Notes: a model not told the origin generated them from the letters alone. Positions 18,525-29,353 are shown, counted from the first letter of the stretch. The stretch: DNA of 64,000 nucleotides from CAVXTT01 sp963764685 (GCA_963764685.1 CAVXTT010000020.1:384422-448421), one strand, 5' to 3'. Numbers and translations: made by a program.

Positions 18525-19877
18525 ATGAAGAAAACTGAAGAAAAAGTAATCAGATTTATCAGAGATAACCATCTAATCTCTGAAGGGGAAAAGATATTGA
18601 TTGCTTTGAGCGGGGGAGCCGACTCAGTTTTCCTTACTTACTTCCTCCGCAAATTCCAAAATAAATATAGGATAACGCTCGGTGCCCTGCACGTTAATCA
18701 TATGCTCAGGGGGAAGGCTGCTGCAGAGGACGAACAGTATTGTGAGAAGTTATGTAATGAGCTTGATATAAAATATTATAAAGTAAAAAAGAATGCTGCT
18801 CAATATGCAATCAGAAAAAAAATATCAGTTGAAGAAGCAGGCAGGATAATTCGTTATAGCATTCTTGAAAGAACAGCCCGGACGGTAGGTTATTCAAAAA
18901 TAGCAACCGCACATAACAGTAACGATAATGCTGAAACTGTATTGTTGAATCTTATAAAAGGCACCGGTTTAAGAGGACTCTCAGGTATACCTGTAATCAG
19001 GGGGAAAATAATCCGTCCTATTCTTAATCTCTCACGGGATGAGATCATTCATTACCTCGAACAAAAGAGGATAGAGTACAGGACCGACGAAACAAATGCA
19101 TCTGATATATATGAAAGGAATTTTCTCCGGAATAAGGTAATTCCTCTCATCAAAAGGCTTAATCCTGCGTTCGAAGATGCTGTGCTGCATACTACTAATA
19201 TTGTCAAAGAGCACCAGGAACTGATTAGTAAACAAGTTCTGGAACTGATGGAATCCTTTGTCAGGAAATCCGGATCATGTTTATATATTAATGAAACTGT
19301 TAGATCAGCAGGTAACCCTGTTTTAGCCGAAGTTGTTAAAACTGCTCTGGAGAGAAACTTTTCTGTTCAACTATCGTATAACGACGTGATTGCCGTGAGC
19401 AGTCTGTTCTGGAATAAAAAAGGAAGCAGGGCAGGCCTTATGGATGGGCTTACTGCTTTAAAGGAAAAAAATGAAGTTGTAATCTTCAGACCTGAAGATG
19501 AGGATTTAACTCCTAAGATGATTAGTATAAATCAAAAAATAAAAACAACCGGCAGATCATTTACTATAGAGATAGCCGGAAAAACCAGCTTCATTTCCAG
19601 AAAGGAAGGAGAAGAGTATATTTCAGGAGATGATACCGACGATACCTTCCTGGTAAGGCACTGGCAGAAAGGTGACAGATTCTTTCCATTTGGGATGAAA
19701 GGATCTAAAAAAGTATCCGATTTTCTGAATGAAAGAAATATTGACACACATCTTAAACATAAGATTCTGGTTCTGACTAACCGGGACAGGATCGTATGGG
19801 TTATGGGGCTCAGACTTGATAACAGGTTCCGGATAACTGACAACACAAAAAAAGTCTTAAGGCTATGTCTGAAATAA
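18525..19877 (+). CDS. tilS: tRNA(Ile)-lysidine synthetase
   Basis: Modifies C34 of tRNA-Ile(CAT) to lysidine so that it reads AUA. The ATP pyrophosphatase P-loop SGGADS is at residues 29-34, and NHMLRGKAA and AHNSNDNAETVLLNLIKGTG follow. The C-terminal substrate-binding domain ends around VRHWQKGDRFFPFGMKGSKK. The length of 450 is usual. It lies nine bases after ribE and overlaps hpt by 13 bases; the tilS-hpt-ftsH order is widely conserved in bacteria. Confidence 0.96.
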   Translation: MKKTEEKVIRFIRDNHLISEGEKILIALSGGADSVFLTYFLRKFQNKYRITLGALHVNHMLRGKAAAEDEQYCEKLCNELDIKYYKVKKNAAQYAIRKKISVEEAGRIIRYSILERTARTVGYSKIATAHNSNDNAETVLLNLIKGTGLRGLSGIPVIRGKIIRPILNLSRDEIIHYLEQKRIEYRTDETNASDIYERNFLRNKVIPLIKRLNPAFEDAVLHTTNIVKEHQELISKQVLELMESFVRKSGSCLYINETVRSAGNPVLAEVVKTALERNFSVQLSYNDVIAVSSLFWNKKGSRAGLMDGLTALKEKNEVVIFRPEDEDLTPKMISINQKIKTTGRSFTIEIAGKTSFISRKEGEEYISGDDTDDTFLVRHWQKGDRFFPFGMKGSKKVSDFLNERNIDTHLKHKILVLTNRDRIVWVMGLRLDNRFRITDNTKKVLRLCLK

Positions 19878-20425
19878 AAAATTTATCAGAGCAAATCATA
19901 ATAAATGATGATATTTTCATTCCGTATTTGAGGGAAGGGGATATTCAGAAAAGAATAAATGAATTAGCCATCCGTATAATTGAAGATTACCAGGGTAAGG
20001 TACCCATATTTATTGGTGTTCTGAATGGGGCCTTCATTTTTATGTCGGATTTGCTGAAAAAAGTAACTATTGATTGTGAGATTGATTTCTTTAAACTTTC
20101 CAGCTATGGTGATGAGAAAATCTCAACCGGACAGGTAAGACTCCTTAAAGAACTTAATTGTGATGTAAACGGAAGAGATATAATAATTGTCGAGGATATT
20201 GTAGATACCGGACTTTCGATCAAATTTATAGAAGAACTATTCGAGAGGCATAATCCAATGAGTATGAGGGTTTGCACACTGCTCCTGAAGCCCGAAAGTC
20301 TTAGATATAAACCGAAAATTGATTATATTGGCTTCAATATTCCGAGTAAGTTCGTAATTGGTTATGGTCTGGACTATGCCCAAAAGTACAGAAATCTTAA
20401 GGATATATATATATTAAGCGAATAA
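19865..20425 (+). CDS. hpt: Hypoxanthine phosphoribosyltransferase
   Basis: Purine salvage enzyme converting hypoxanthine/guanine and PRPP to nucleotides. 186 residues; the PRPP loop EDIVDTG is at residues 110-116, with GVLNGAFIFM and the flexible-loop start LSSYGDEKISTG also present. The C-terminal base-binding segment KFVIGYGLDYAQKYRNL is intact. The ATG lies inside the tilS 3' end, suggesting coupled translation. Confidence 0.95.
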   Translation: MSEIKNLSEQIIINDDIFIPYLREGDIQKRINELAIRIIEDYQGKVPIFIGVLNGAFIFMSDLLKKVTIDCEIDFFKLSSYGDEKISTGQVRLLKELNCDVNGRDIIIVEDIVDTGLSIKFIEELFERHNPMSMRVCTLLLKPESLRYKPKIDYIGFNIPSKFVIGYGLDYAQKYRNLKDIYILSE

Positions 20426-20443
20426 CGGAGAAGAATTTTTAGA

Positions 20444-22516
20444 ATGAATTTTAATGACAATAAATGGTTTATGGCAGATAATAAACCCCCTATGAAACCT
20501 AAGAACAGCGGCGGCGGCTCAAATAAGCCGGATGATAATTTTGACTGGTCGAAGGTGATAAGAATGGTATTTGGCTGGGGAGCTGTAGTAGTTGCAGCAG
20601 TAATCGTAATGCAATTATTCAGAACCGGATCTGCTAATTATGTGGAAATTCCGTACAATCAGTACGAACGCCTAATTAATGAAGACAAAATTGCCAAGGC
20701 TGTAATTACAAAAGCTGATGTTAATGACTATTATTTCAAAGCTGAACTCAGAGCAGAAGAAAATATTACTATAAATAACAAACTTGTGCCCGTAAAAGAA
20801 ATTTCAGTATACTTACCTGAACCGATCATAAAAGACCAGGAAGCTGTATGGAAACAGAAAGGGATCACCTATTCATTTGATAAAGAATCAAGTGAATGGT
20901 TGAATATTCTGGTTGGCTTTATTCCTTGGATAATCATCTTTGCTGTCTGGATCGTCATAATGAGACGGATGCAGGGGGGTGCAGGCGGAACCAGAGGAAT
21001 CTTCTCTTTCGGTAAGAGTAAAGCTAAAATGATCAGCCAATCAGGCTCTAAAATAACATTCCGTGATGTGGCTGGTGCCGATGAAGCAAAAATGGAGCTT
21101 CAGGAAATAATCGAGTTTCTTAAAGAGCCTACTAAGTTTCAGAAATTAGGAGGTAAAATACCTAAAGGAGTACTTCTTTTGGGACCTCCCGGAACAGGTA
21201 AAACCCTTCTCGCCAGGGCTGTTGCAGGTGAAGCAGGTGTTCCTTTCTTCTCAATCAGCGGTGCCGACTTTGTGGAAATGTTTGTTGGTGTTGGTGCAAG
21301 CCGGGTAAGAGATCTTTTCGACCAGGGGAAGAAAAATGCACCCTGCATAATCTTTATCGATGAAATAGATGCAGTGGGAAGACACAGAGGTGCTGGTCTT
21401 GGAGGGGGACACGACGAACGTGAACAAACCCTTAATCAACTCCTTGTAGAGATGGATGGATTCGAGCAGAATCTCGGTGTTATAATAATTGCTGCAACCA
21501 ACCGTCCTGATGTTCTCGATCCTGCTCTTTTGCGACCTGGAAGATTTGACAGGCAGGTAGTTGTTGACCGTCCTGATGTTAAGGGAAGAGAGGGAATACT
21601 TAAAGTTCACACAAGAAATATCCCTCTTGAGCAGAGTGTAAATCTTGAAGTTCTTGCAAAAGGAACCCCGGGTCTCGCCGGAGCAGAGCTAGCTAATCTT
21701 GTTAATGAGGCTGCACTCCTCGCCGCACGCAAAAATAAGAAACAAGTAGAGATGATTGACTTTGAGGAAGCAAAAGACAAAGTTATGATGGGTATGGAAA
21801 GAAAGAGTCTTATCATCTCTGAAGAAGAAAAGAAGACAACTGCATATCATGAAATAGGACACGTCCTGGTTTCAAGAATGCTTCCGGAAGCAGATCCGGT
21901 ACATAAAGTAACAATCATTCCAAGAGGAAGAGCTCTGGGTGTAACAAGTTATCTTCCTATAGATGAGAAGCATACATACTCCAAATCTTACCTTGAGGCT
22001 ATTATTACATATGCTCTCGGGGGACGCGCCGCCGAAAAACTCATCTTCAATCATTTTACAACCGGCGCTGGTAATGATATTGAAAAGGCTACAAACATTG
22101 CCAGGAAGATGGTTTGCGAATGGGGAATGAGCGAAAAACTTGGTCCTCTCAGCTATGGTGCCAAAGAGGAAGAAATATTCCTTGGCAGGGAAATTCAGAA
22201 GCACCGCGATTATAGTGAAAAGACAGCTATCGACATCGATGAGGAAATAAGGAGAATAGTCAGCACAGCTATGACAAGAGCTGAGAGCATACTAGCCGAA
22301 AATGTCGAACTGCTTCATAAGCTCTCTATTGAACTTCTTGAACGAGAAATACTTGATTCTGAAGAAATAGACAAGATCATCAGAGGTGAAAATCTCCCCC
22401 CGATCAGAAAGAACGGAGCTTCGCCGGGAGAAGGGGATGAAATGCCTGATCACGTAAAAAAATTAATGGACCAGAGAAAACCGAAGGAACCTGCCCCTAA
22501 AAATGATCCAAACTGA
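20444..22516 (+). CDS. ftsH: ATP-dependent zinc metalloprotease FtsH
   Basis: Membrane-anchored AAA+ protease, 690 residues. Two membrane segments (about residues 42-62 and 165-185) flank a periplasmic domain. The AAA module has Walker A GPPGTGKT near residue 247, Walker B IIFIDEID, and the second region of homology with GRFDRQ. The peptidase has HEIGH near residue 470 as zinc ligands. The N-terminus is extended by a Gly/Asn/Pro-rich stretch. It overlaps the next gene by 14 bases. The frame is fully intact, in contrast to secA further on. Confidence 0.97.
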   Translation: MNFNDNKWFMADNKPPMKPKNSGGGSNKPDDNFDWSKVIRMVFGWGAVVVAAVIVMQLFRTGSANYVEIPYNQYERLINEDKIAKAVITKADVNDYYFKAELRAEENITINNKLVPVKEISVYLPEPIIKDQEAVWKQKGITYSFDKESSEWLNILVGFIPWIIIFAVWIVIMRRMQGGAGGTRGIFSFGKSKAKMISQSGSKITFRDVAGADEAKMELQEIIEFLKEPTKFQKLGGKIPKGVLLLGPPGTGKTLLARAVAGEAGVPFFSISGADFVEMFVGVGASRVRDLFDQGKKNAPCIIFIDEIDAVGRHRGAGLGGGHDEREQTLNQLLVEMDGFEQNLGVIIIAATNRPDVLDPALLRPGRFDRQVVVDRPDVKGREGILKVHTRNIPLEQSVNLEVLAKGTPGLAGAELANLVNEAALLAARKNKKQVEMIDFEEAKDKVMMGMERKSLIISEEEKKTTAYHEIGHVLVSRMLPEADPVHKVTIIPRGRALGVTSYLPIDEKHTYSKSYLEAIITYALGGRAAEKLIFNHFTTGAGNDIEKATNIARKMVCEWGMSEKLGPLSYGAKEEEIFLGREIQKHRDYSEKTAIDIDEEIRRIVSTAMTRAESILAENVELLHKLSIELLEREILDSEEIDKIIRGENLPPIRKNGASPGEGDEMPDHVKKLMDQRKPKEPAPKNDPN

Positions 22517-23171
22517 TAATGGAACAATTCATTACAGAGATGAATTAGTAAGAAAACTGATTCATCTCTGCTCTCTCTCCATCCCCGTAATTTATTATTT
22601 TATTCCCAGATCAGATGCAATAATTATAATCTCGGTGCTTACTCTTATTGCTGTGGTCCTTGATGTGTCACGTCATTATTTCCCCGGTATAGCCAAAATA
22701 TTTTACTCCATTTTCGGATTCCTGATGAGGAAGCATGAAATAGACACCAGGAAGAAAAATCTGAACGGAGCAACCTATGTGCTGATCTCTGCCCTGATAA
22801 GTATAATTTTGTTCCCTAAAGTGCTCTTTATTACAGCTTTTACGATACTGATCATAAGCGACTCTATGGCAGCACTTATCGGCAGAAAATTCGGCAGACA
22901 TAAGTTCCTTGCAAAGAGTCTGGAGGGAACTTTGGCATTCTTTATTAGTGCAAGTATAGTGGTTTTTTTCACTCCGAAGGTTTCCGGGGTGTATAGTGAA
23001 TATTTAATTGGATTATTTGCAGCCGCTGTCGGTGCTATAGTTGAAAATATCTCTTTCGGCTTTTTTGATGATAATTTGTCCATACCTGTTTCTGTTGCAT
23101 TAACAATGTGGATACTTTATTACTTCTATCTACCGCAGCTGCCGCTGATACTACCTGATGTACCAAGATAA
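22503..23171 (+). CDS. Polyprenol/diacylglycerol kinase, SEC59/DGK1/VTE5 family
   Basis: 222-residue integral membrane protein with about seven hydrophobic segments. Family motifs are visible: RDELVRKLIHLCSL at the start, SDSMAALIGRKFGRHK, the KSLEGTLAFF loop and the late GAIVENISFGFFDDN acidic segment. Relatives use CTP to phosphorylate lipids such as dolichol, phytol or diacylglycerol; the substrate here is unknown. It starts within ftsH and overlaps nothing downstream. Confidence 0.85.
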   Translation: MIQTDNGTIHYRDELVRKLIHLCSLSIPVIYYFIPRSDAIIIISVLTLIAVVLDVSRHYFPGIAKIFYSIFGFLMRKHEIDTRKKNLNGATYVLISALISIILFPKVLFITAFTILIISDSMAALIGRKFGRHKFLAKSLEGTLAFFISASIVVFFTPKVSGVYSEYLIGLFAAAVGAIVENISFGFFDDNLSIPVSVALTMWILYYFYLPQLPLILPDVPR

Positions 23172-23172
23172 A

Positions 23173-24258
23173 ATGAGTAAATATTTTCCGGCTGTATTTC
23201 TTGCATTACCCCTTCTGCTTTCTGCCTGCGAAGGGAAAATGTCACCATCCTATGGTGGTGAGGATGAGATATATGTTGTTGCCGATTCTGCTGAGTACCT
23301 TCAATTAAAGGACGCCCTTGAAACCACATTTGAAAAAGTAATATATACCCCACAACCGGAAAAGTTATTTACGCTCAACAGGGTTCCCATCAACGAACTT
23401 GAAGAATATCAGACCAGGAAGAATATTTTAATCATTGCCCCTCTTAACTCCCGTTCAGTTACTTCCGATTTCATCCGGGCCGTTGTTGATACTTCCGATG
23501 AGCTGAAACTTATTTCGGATAAGGACTTTGTTATAACAAGACCCAATCTCTGGGCAAAAGATCAGCTTGTTATGATATTAGCAGCCCCCACAATTCAGGA
23601 TATTGAGGACAAGATATTCAATAATGGGGATAACCTCTCCTATGCCTTTCAAAAGATGTCGGACAGCAGGCTTCATCAAAGTCTCTATAATGCCCGCTAT
23701 GAGAAAAAAGAAATAGAAGGGAAGCTGCTTAAGAATTATGGCTGGGTTATTTATGTACCCTCGGATTTCAAGCTGGCTCTTGATAAACCTGAAAATAACA
23801 TAGTGTGGTTAAAGAGTTCGTCCGGAACCGATATGGAAAGCAGGATATTTATCTACTGGATTGATAAGGCAACACCTGAGTATCTGAATGAAGATTCTAT
23901 CCGCGCACTCCGCAACAGGGTTACCGAACGATATTACCGAACTCCTGATGATTCAGGATGTGTAGCCATAGCAGCAGATAATTTCACTACCTGCGAGTTC
24001 AATTTCAACGAAAAGTATGCATTGTTTACTCAGGGGCTTTGGGATGTGAAAAATAAGGATATGGGGGGTCCCTTTATTAATTATACTTTCTTTGATGAGA
24101 ATACGGGACGCATTTATATGCTCGACGGGTCGGTATTCGCCTCGAAGTACTTAAAAAGAAATTTAATACATCAGCTTGATGTAGTGCTTCAGTCATTTAT
24201 GACCGATGCAGAAATGACCCGCGATAAAAGAGAACAGCTCCTCGACGCAGTAAAATAA
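23173..24258 (+). CDS. DUF4837 family lipoprotein
   Basis: A 361-residue protein from ATG 23173 (MSKYFPAVFLALPLLLSAC) with a clear signal and lipobox LLSAC, so it is an exported lipoprotein. The body matches the Bacteroidota-specific DUF4837 pattern (PTIQDIEDKI, YGWVIYVPSDFKLA, GPFINYTFFDE). Its biochemical role is unknown. An ATG five codons upstream is also open but gives a less regular signal. Last gene of the plus-strand run; it abuts the DUF2723 gene end to end. Confidence 0.85.
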   Translation: MSKYFPAVFLALPLLLSACEGKMSPSYGGEDEIYVVADSAEYLQLKDALETTFEKVIYTPQPEKLFTLNRVPINELEEYQTRKNILIIAPLNSRSVTSDFIRAVVDTSDELKLISDKDFVITRPNLWAKDQLVMILAAPTIQDIEDKIFNNGDNLSYAFQKMSDSRLHQSLYNARYEKKEIEGKLLKNYGWVIYVPSDFKLALDKPENNIVWLKSSSGTDMESRIFIYWIDKATPEYLNEDSIRALRNRVTERYYRTPDDSGCVAIAADNFTTCEFNFNEKYALFTQGLWDVKNKDMGGPFINYTFFDENTGRIYMLDGSVFASKYLKRNLIHQLDVVLQSFMTDAEMTRDKREQLLDAVK

Positions 24259-26194
24259 TTAATTAAACGCCTGAGTCAATTCTGCCGGGAGTGGTAATTC
24301 CGGATAATCCTTCTTAACCTTTGCAATATATATTCTTGCCCTGTCCGGTCTACTGTATTGCAATTCATACATAGCTCTCCTGATCAGCATCTTTCCAGCG
24401 AAATCCTTGATAAAATCAGTGTACCTGTTACCCGTTTCAGGGAATCTGATCCTGTAATCAGGTTCTGGAGCCGGCACATATTCATTTCCTTTTACAAGCT
24501 TAAATAAAAACAACCCGGGTACAAGATTATACCCCGCAGGGATTGCAAATTCTCCCTTCTGCATTTCAATATCGAAAAGTTCGGGACCAATATAATATGG
24601 GCGGCTGGTATTGGTCTCAGGTATCCCGGTCATTATTCTCCTGAAGAGATTCTCAAGCAGGTTGGCATTATATTCCTCGCTTCTCTCAAATGGTTTAAGA
24701 GCTTCGGTAAAACGGTCCACATCATTTTTAATTCCGTCAAGCAGACCCGGGTACATCGTTCTAAGCTGGTTATAATACCACGAACGCCTTAAAAGTTCTT
24801 TATCAATAATTGCCACATCAGGTCTGAAGTTTTCTACATAATGGAAAGTAATAAGAGGATGAAATAAAAAAGTCCCACTGATAGCTGAATATGATTGCAT
24901 TCTTTTCGGTTGAATTGATCAGCGCTTTAGTGTAATCTTCAAATGCATAATTATTCCTTTGGTTTGTCCTGGGATATATCAGGTAGATTTGAACAAGAAT
25001 AAAAAGACCGATAAGTGCAGCAGGTACGGCATATTTGTAGATGCCTGTCTTAAGAAAGGTAATCAGTTTAAGAGATCCGAATACTGCAAACATTCCCATT
25101 GATATGTATGCCAGAAGAAAGTATGAATCGATGTCGTTGATGTCATAATTTATAGAATAAAGTACTGTTGATAAAAAGCAGATTACAAAGAACCAGGCGA
25201 TCTTTTTAATGTACCTGAAGGAAGCAATTAATCCAACGGCGACTAATAAGAGACTGATGCTGAACTCAGAAGGTAAATTGTTTACAAAATATGTAAGCTG
25301 TTTCTTTGCTGACTCGGTTGATGAAAATATCCAGGTCTGATATTGCTTTCCGCTTATATGCCTTAATATATGTTCCATATCAACAGGGTTACCCCAGTTA
25401 AATACAGGGTTCTGTGAAGCACGTACGGGCAGATAGGAATAAATAATAATAAGCAGAATAAAGAACAATATTATCATTAACCCAAGACGCTTCAGGCTCT
25501 GTTTTTTAAATCCGTATTTATTAAAATAAAGAAATGCAGTTCCCGGCAGTATAAGAAGTGTGGTCATATGATTAGCAAATCCTAATGCCAGAATCAGGGC
25601 GAATGCAATCCATTTGTTTCGAATCCCTTCCTTTTCTTCAGTGCTGAAATAGCTCTTCAGCAGGAACAGGATGATCAGGTTGATAAGGAATAAATGAAGT
25701 GAATAAACCTCTACAGATGTAGACTGGAACCAGTAAGTGGCACTGAATGCCAGTATAAGTGCTCCCGCTGCAGCAGATATTAATTTTTTACCCTCAGAGA
25801 TAGTTTCTTCCTTTACCGGGACAGTTTCTTCTTTCTTCTTGCTTTTTTTCTTCTCTGCTTTTGTTTTTACTGAAGTTATCCTTTTGGAAACGGAAATATT
25901 ATCCAGGATGTATTTTGCCGTATGTGTGAAAATCCCGATTGCAATGCTGCACCATAAGGCAGAAAGAAGATTCAGCTGATATATTTTAGTAAACGGCAGA
26001 GGTATGAGGGAAAATAAGTAACCTGTAATTGTAAAAATAGGATATCCTGTAGGATGTGCAATTCCCAGGGTTGCCTGTACAGCTGAAAGCTCACCGGCAT
26101 CGATCTGGACCACAGTTGGAGCAAGAGTAAAAAGGTAAATAATAAAAACGAATAATCCGGTTAAAACTGCATAATACTTTTTAAGAAAGCTCAT
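24259..26194 (-). CDS. DUF2723 (TMEM260-like) membrane glycosyltransferase (frameshifted)
   Basis: Multi-pass membrane protein, about 645 residues when one frameshift near 24890 is repaired. The N-terminal part has the family start TLAPTVVQIDAGELSAVQA and GIAHPTGYPIF, whose acidic residues resemble the catalytic loop of GT-C/protein O-mannosyltransferases. About ten further membrane helices follow. A soluble segment after NAIIFSYQWD continues VENFRPDVAIIDKELLRRSW. A charged lysine-rich loop (about residues 110-135) interrupts the helices. The likely role is transferring sugar from a lipid carrier to exported protein. It starts in the stop codon of glnE. Confidence 0.85.
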
Positions 26195-28962
26195 TAGTTA
26201 TTGCCCAGGTATTTTATAAATAATTTATGAACGCTGTGTGTTGTCTTCTGAAATAAGGAAGAAAAATCATTTTCTGAAGCATAGCCGAGAAATGCTGAAA
26301 GAGAAGGGGAATGACGGTCGATATTATGATTATTCACATTAAACATATTTTGATTTATAAGATCCGCTGTCCTTAAGAAATTATAATTTTCTTCTAAAGC
26401 TGATAGGTCTGTTTCCGGGATTTTTTCCTCAAGCAGTCTCAGCGCTGAAGTTGTCATTTTACCTCTGCATTTCAAAAATAATTCAGGGGTACAAAGTATT
26501 AAATATTGAATTATAAATTCAATATCGGTCAAACCTCCTGCTGCCCTTTTAATGTTATAGATTTTTGCAATGCCGGAATATTCTGCAGGATACTGCTTCC
26601 TTCTCATTTCTGTCATTTCTTTCCTGACCACCTTGCAGTCGAGCGTCTTCATTTTTCCTTTTACTGCTTTGAGAAATTTATTGAAAATATCTTTATCCCC
26701 GGCAATAAAATTTAACCTTGTCAATGCCTGAAACTCCCAGACACGAGCCCTTGTATTGATGTAATTAGTATAGGAGTTTATATCCCATACAAGCTGACTG
26801 CTTTTCCCTTCCGGCCTTAACCTGCAGTCCGTTTCTACCGGTTTAAATTCATCCTTAAGTTTCTGAAGGAACTTCAGAAAGGTCCTTTGCTGATCTTTTG
26901 AGGAAGAGATCTTTTCGACAACATAGATCAGGTCGATATCGGAGGCAAAGCTCATTTCCTTTGTTCCGAAACTTCCCATACCTGCAATAAAAAAACTTTC
27001 CTTCCCGAGATATCCGACTGCCAGCTCTTTTATCCTCTCAGAAAAGTATTTACTTAGTAATGAGGAAAACTTCAAAGGATCAATAATTTTAAGACACAAC
27101 TGTACGGATAAAATGAAATGAAGTTCTCTGATAGTAAGCCGGTTGATCTCTTCAGGTTTTTTGAATACGGCACCGGAAAGAAATAACTCCTGCAGCTGAT
27201 TATCCTCAGCAAACAGATCTACACTCTTCTGTGAATACCCGCAAATAGTTAAAAATGCATTAAATGTTTTTTTATTTTGAAAGGAATTATACCAAACCGA
27301 AGGGAATGCAGAGGTTCTGATTATCCTGACAAAATTCTGCAGTACAAGATCAGCATTTATCGAACCTGATAAATATTTTACCAGTTCCGGCTCTATGCGG
27401 ACGAAGGCATTTATAGACTGCATATCGAACTCACGCGTTCCCAATAATCCTTTTCCCTCCCGCAAATAAAGAATATCCTTTTCCGCTTTAGAAGGATTAG
27501 AAAAATTTATTTCAAGAGGCTTTTCATTTTTTTTATCAGCAGGTCCCGATAAAGTCTCAAATATCTGTTTAATTTCTTTTCTTTTATAAGAGATATCCAG
27601 CCGGAACTCTTTTTCATTTTTATAACCCAGGAAAGCTGCTATTCTTGAAAGCATTTCTCCACTCCTCGGAATGCTATGCGTCTGCCTGTCATTCATAAGC
27701 TGAAGGTAATGTTCAATTCTGCGGTAGGTTTTATATGTCTCTGATAAAATCTCATATTCGCCGGCGGTTAGAAGTTTAGCTGATGCTAATGCATTCAGCG
27801 CTTCCAAGGTATTGCCGGTCCTTAAACTTTTACTCCTGAAGCCGTTTAACAACTGTAATGCCTGTACCGTAAATTCTATATCACGAATCCCGCCCCAGGC
27901 AAGCTTAATATTCTGCTCATCTTTAAGTGCATTTTCAATACTGAGCTTCAATTTTCTGATCTGATCAACCGGGGAGCTTTTAAATGAAGAAGGATAAATA
28001 AAAGGCTGAAGATATTCAGTAAACTTTTCAAATAATGCCGGGTCACCTGCCAGGTGATCTGATTTTATCAGCATCTGTCTTTCCCAATCTTCGCCGCGGC
28101 TTTCATAATAGTTTATATAATCTGTAATTGTATCGCAGAGGGGAGCATTCCGCCCGTCGGGCCGCAGACGGAAATCGACCCTGTATAAATATCCGCTGCC
28201 TGTTATGGATGAAGCCTGTTCAATAAAAAGAAAAACTGCTTCAGTAAGGATCTCCCTGTATGTTTTTTTATTGTATGAGGAATCCTTATCATAGAATATC
28301 ATCAGGTCGATATCGGAACTGTAATTTAGTTCTCTTCCACCAAGTTTGCCTAGTGAAATAATGCAAAAACGGTTCTTTACGTTAGCTAAATTATTTCTTG
28401 AAAGGATTTCTTCGTAACATATATCGAACAGGTATGCAGACAGCTCTTTGGCCAGAATAGAAAGCTCGAGGGTTATATTCTGAACTTCTGAAATCCTGAG
28501 GATATCCTTTAATCCTATCCTTAGAATTTCGCGCCTTTTTAAATTTCTGAGCGCATTTATCTTTGCACTGAATGTCTTATAGCTGCTTACCGTATCGGCG
28601 GCAATTTTACGGCATTCCTCATATGTAAAAGGACGGTTTAAGTGGGAAGGATTTACAATCCTGTAGAAGTACTCCGGATTTCTGACAAGAATATCAGTAA
28701 GATAATTGCTGTTGACGGCAATGCTTATTAGGATTTCTGCGTAATGGGGATAGTGGATAGTGTCGCTTATAAATGCCCGCTTATCATACATTGCCGAAAT
28801 AATTCGCAGCAGGTTTGACTCGGAAGAAAAAGTAAAGAAATGGTTTTTTATCTCTTTCTCGAGCAGACTAATAAAGGATTCCAAAACCCCGGGAGGCAGA
28901 AAACCGGCAGAGAAGTTAGTTATTTTTTGTAGAAAGTCCTCGGATAGCTTATGATTGTCCAT
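26194..28962 (-). CDS. glnE: Glutamine synthetase adenylyltransferase GlnE
   Basis: Bifunctional adenylylating/deadenylylating regulator of glutamine synthetase, about 922 residues from MDNHKLSEDF (open frame starts 13 codons earlier). Two nucleotidyltransferase domains are seen: GKLGGRELNYSSDIDLMIFY in the N-terminal half and GMGSFGTKEMSFASDIDLIY in the C-terminal half, each with the G-S/G-...D-x-D metal motif. Linker helices carry WGGIRDIEF and GGLTDIEFIIQYL. glnB, the PII signal protein that usually controls GlnE, lies 3.7 kb away. The frame is intact over 2.8 kb. Confidence 0.93.
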   Translation of the reverse strand: MDNHKLSEDFLQKITNFSAGFLPPGVLESFISLLEKEIKNHFFTFSSESNLLRIISAMYDKRAFISDTIHYPHYAEILISIAVNSNYLTDILVRNPEYFYRIVNPSHLNRPFTYEECRKIAADTVSSYKTFSAKINALRNLKRREILRIGLKDILRISEVQNITLELSILAKELSAYLFDICYEEILSRNNLANVKNRFCIISLGKLGGRELNYSSDIDLMIFYDKDSSYNKKTYREILTEAVFLFIEQASSITGSGYLYRVDFRLRPDGRNAPLCDTITDYINYYESRGEDWERQMLIKSDHLAGDPALFEKFTEYLQPFIYPSSFKSSPVDQIRKLKLSIENALKDEQNIKLAWGGIRDIEFTVQALQLLNGFRSKSLRTGNTLEALNALASAKLLTAGEYEILSETYKTYRRIEHYLQLMNDRQTHSIPRSGEMLSRIAAFLGYKNEKEFRLDISYKRKEIKQIFETLSGPADKKNEKPLEINFSNPSKAEKDILYLREGKGLLGTREFDMQSINAFVRIEPELVKYLSGSINADLVLQNFVRIIRTSAFPSVWYNSFQNKKTFNAFLTICGYSQKSVDLFAEDNQLQELFLSGAVFKKPEEINRLTIRELHFILSVQLCLKIIDPLKFSSLLSKYFSERIKELAVGYLGKESFFIAGMGSFGTKEMSFASDIDLIYVVEKISSSKDQQRTFLKFLQKLKDEFKPVETDCRLRPEGKSSQLVWDINSYTNYINTRARVWEFQALTRLNFIAGDKDIFNKFLKAVKGKMKTLDCKVVRKEMTEMRRKQYPAEYSGIAKIYNIKRAAGGLTDIEFIIQYLILCTPELFLKCRGKMTTSALRLLEEKIPETDLSALEENYNFLRTADLINQNMFNVNNHNIDRHSPSLSAFLGYASENDFSSLFQKTTHSVHKLFIKYLGNN

Positions 28963-29150
28963 TTGGAGGTACAATCTAAAATCATTACGGCAGGAATGCA
29001 ATAATGAAGAGTTTTAGGGGGTTTGGAAAAAACATCCGATGCTTGTGCATCATTATTAATACTACTTCTTTAATTTGGATATGATGATATACTACCTGAA
29101 TTAAAGGATTAATAACTCGTTTTATAATTAAAAAACAAGGATTTGGTTGC

Positions 29151-29250
29151 TAATCCTCATACAATCCTGATGTAATCCTTATGTAATCCTCAAAATGGGG
29201 CAAATCTGAGGATTAGATGAGGATTAGATGAGGATTAGATCAGGATTAGA
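29151..29250. repeat. 4+4 hairpin of 11-nt units, different sequence from element A
   Basis: The 639-base gap between glnE and secA holds repeats and one small ORF. Four units of the TAATCCTCATG type lie at 29151-29161, 29162-29172, 29173-29183 and 29184-29194. A 12-base loop containing ATGGGG follows. Four complementary units of the TGAGGATTAGA type are at 29207-29217, 29218-29228, 29229-29239 and 29240-29250. The geometry (four exact 11-mers, loop, four exact 11-mers) equals element A at 2770-2864, but the 11-mer is different. An AT-only palindrome (AAAATTTTTT and AAAAAATTTT) follows at about 29266. Confidence 0.85.
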
Positions 29251-29353
29251 TGGCAGGTAAGGGTAAAATTTTTTAGAAAAAATTTTACTAAAAATTTTGC
29301 TGTTTTCGTCAGATTTTAATAGAAATTGAAGATAATTGTACGGAGGTGTCAAA

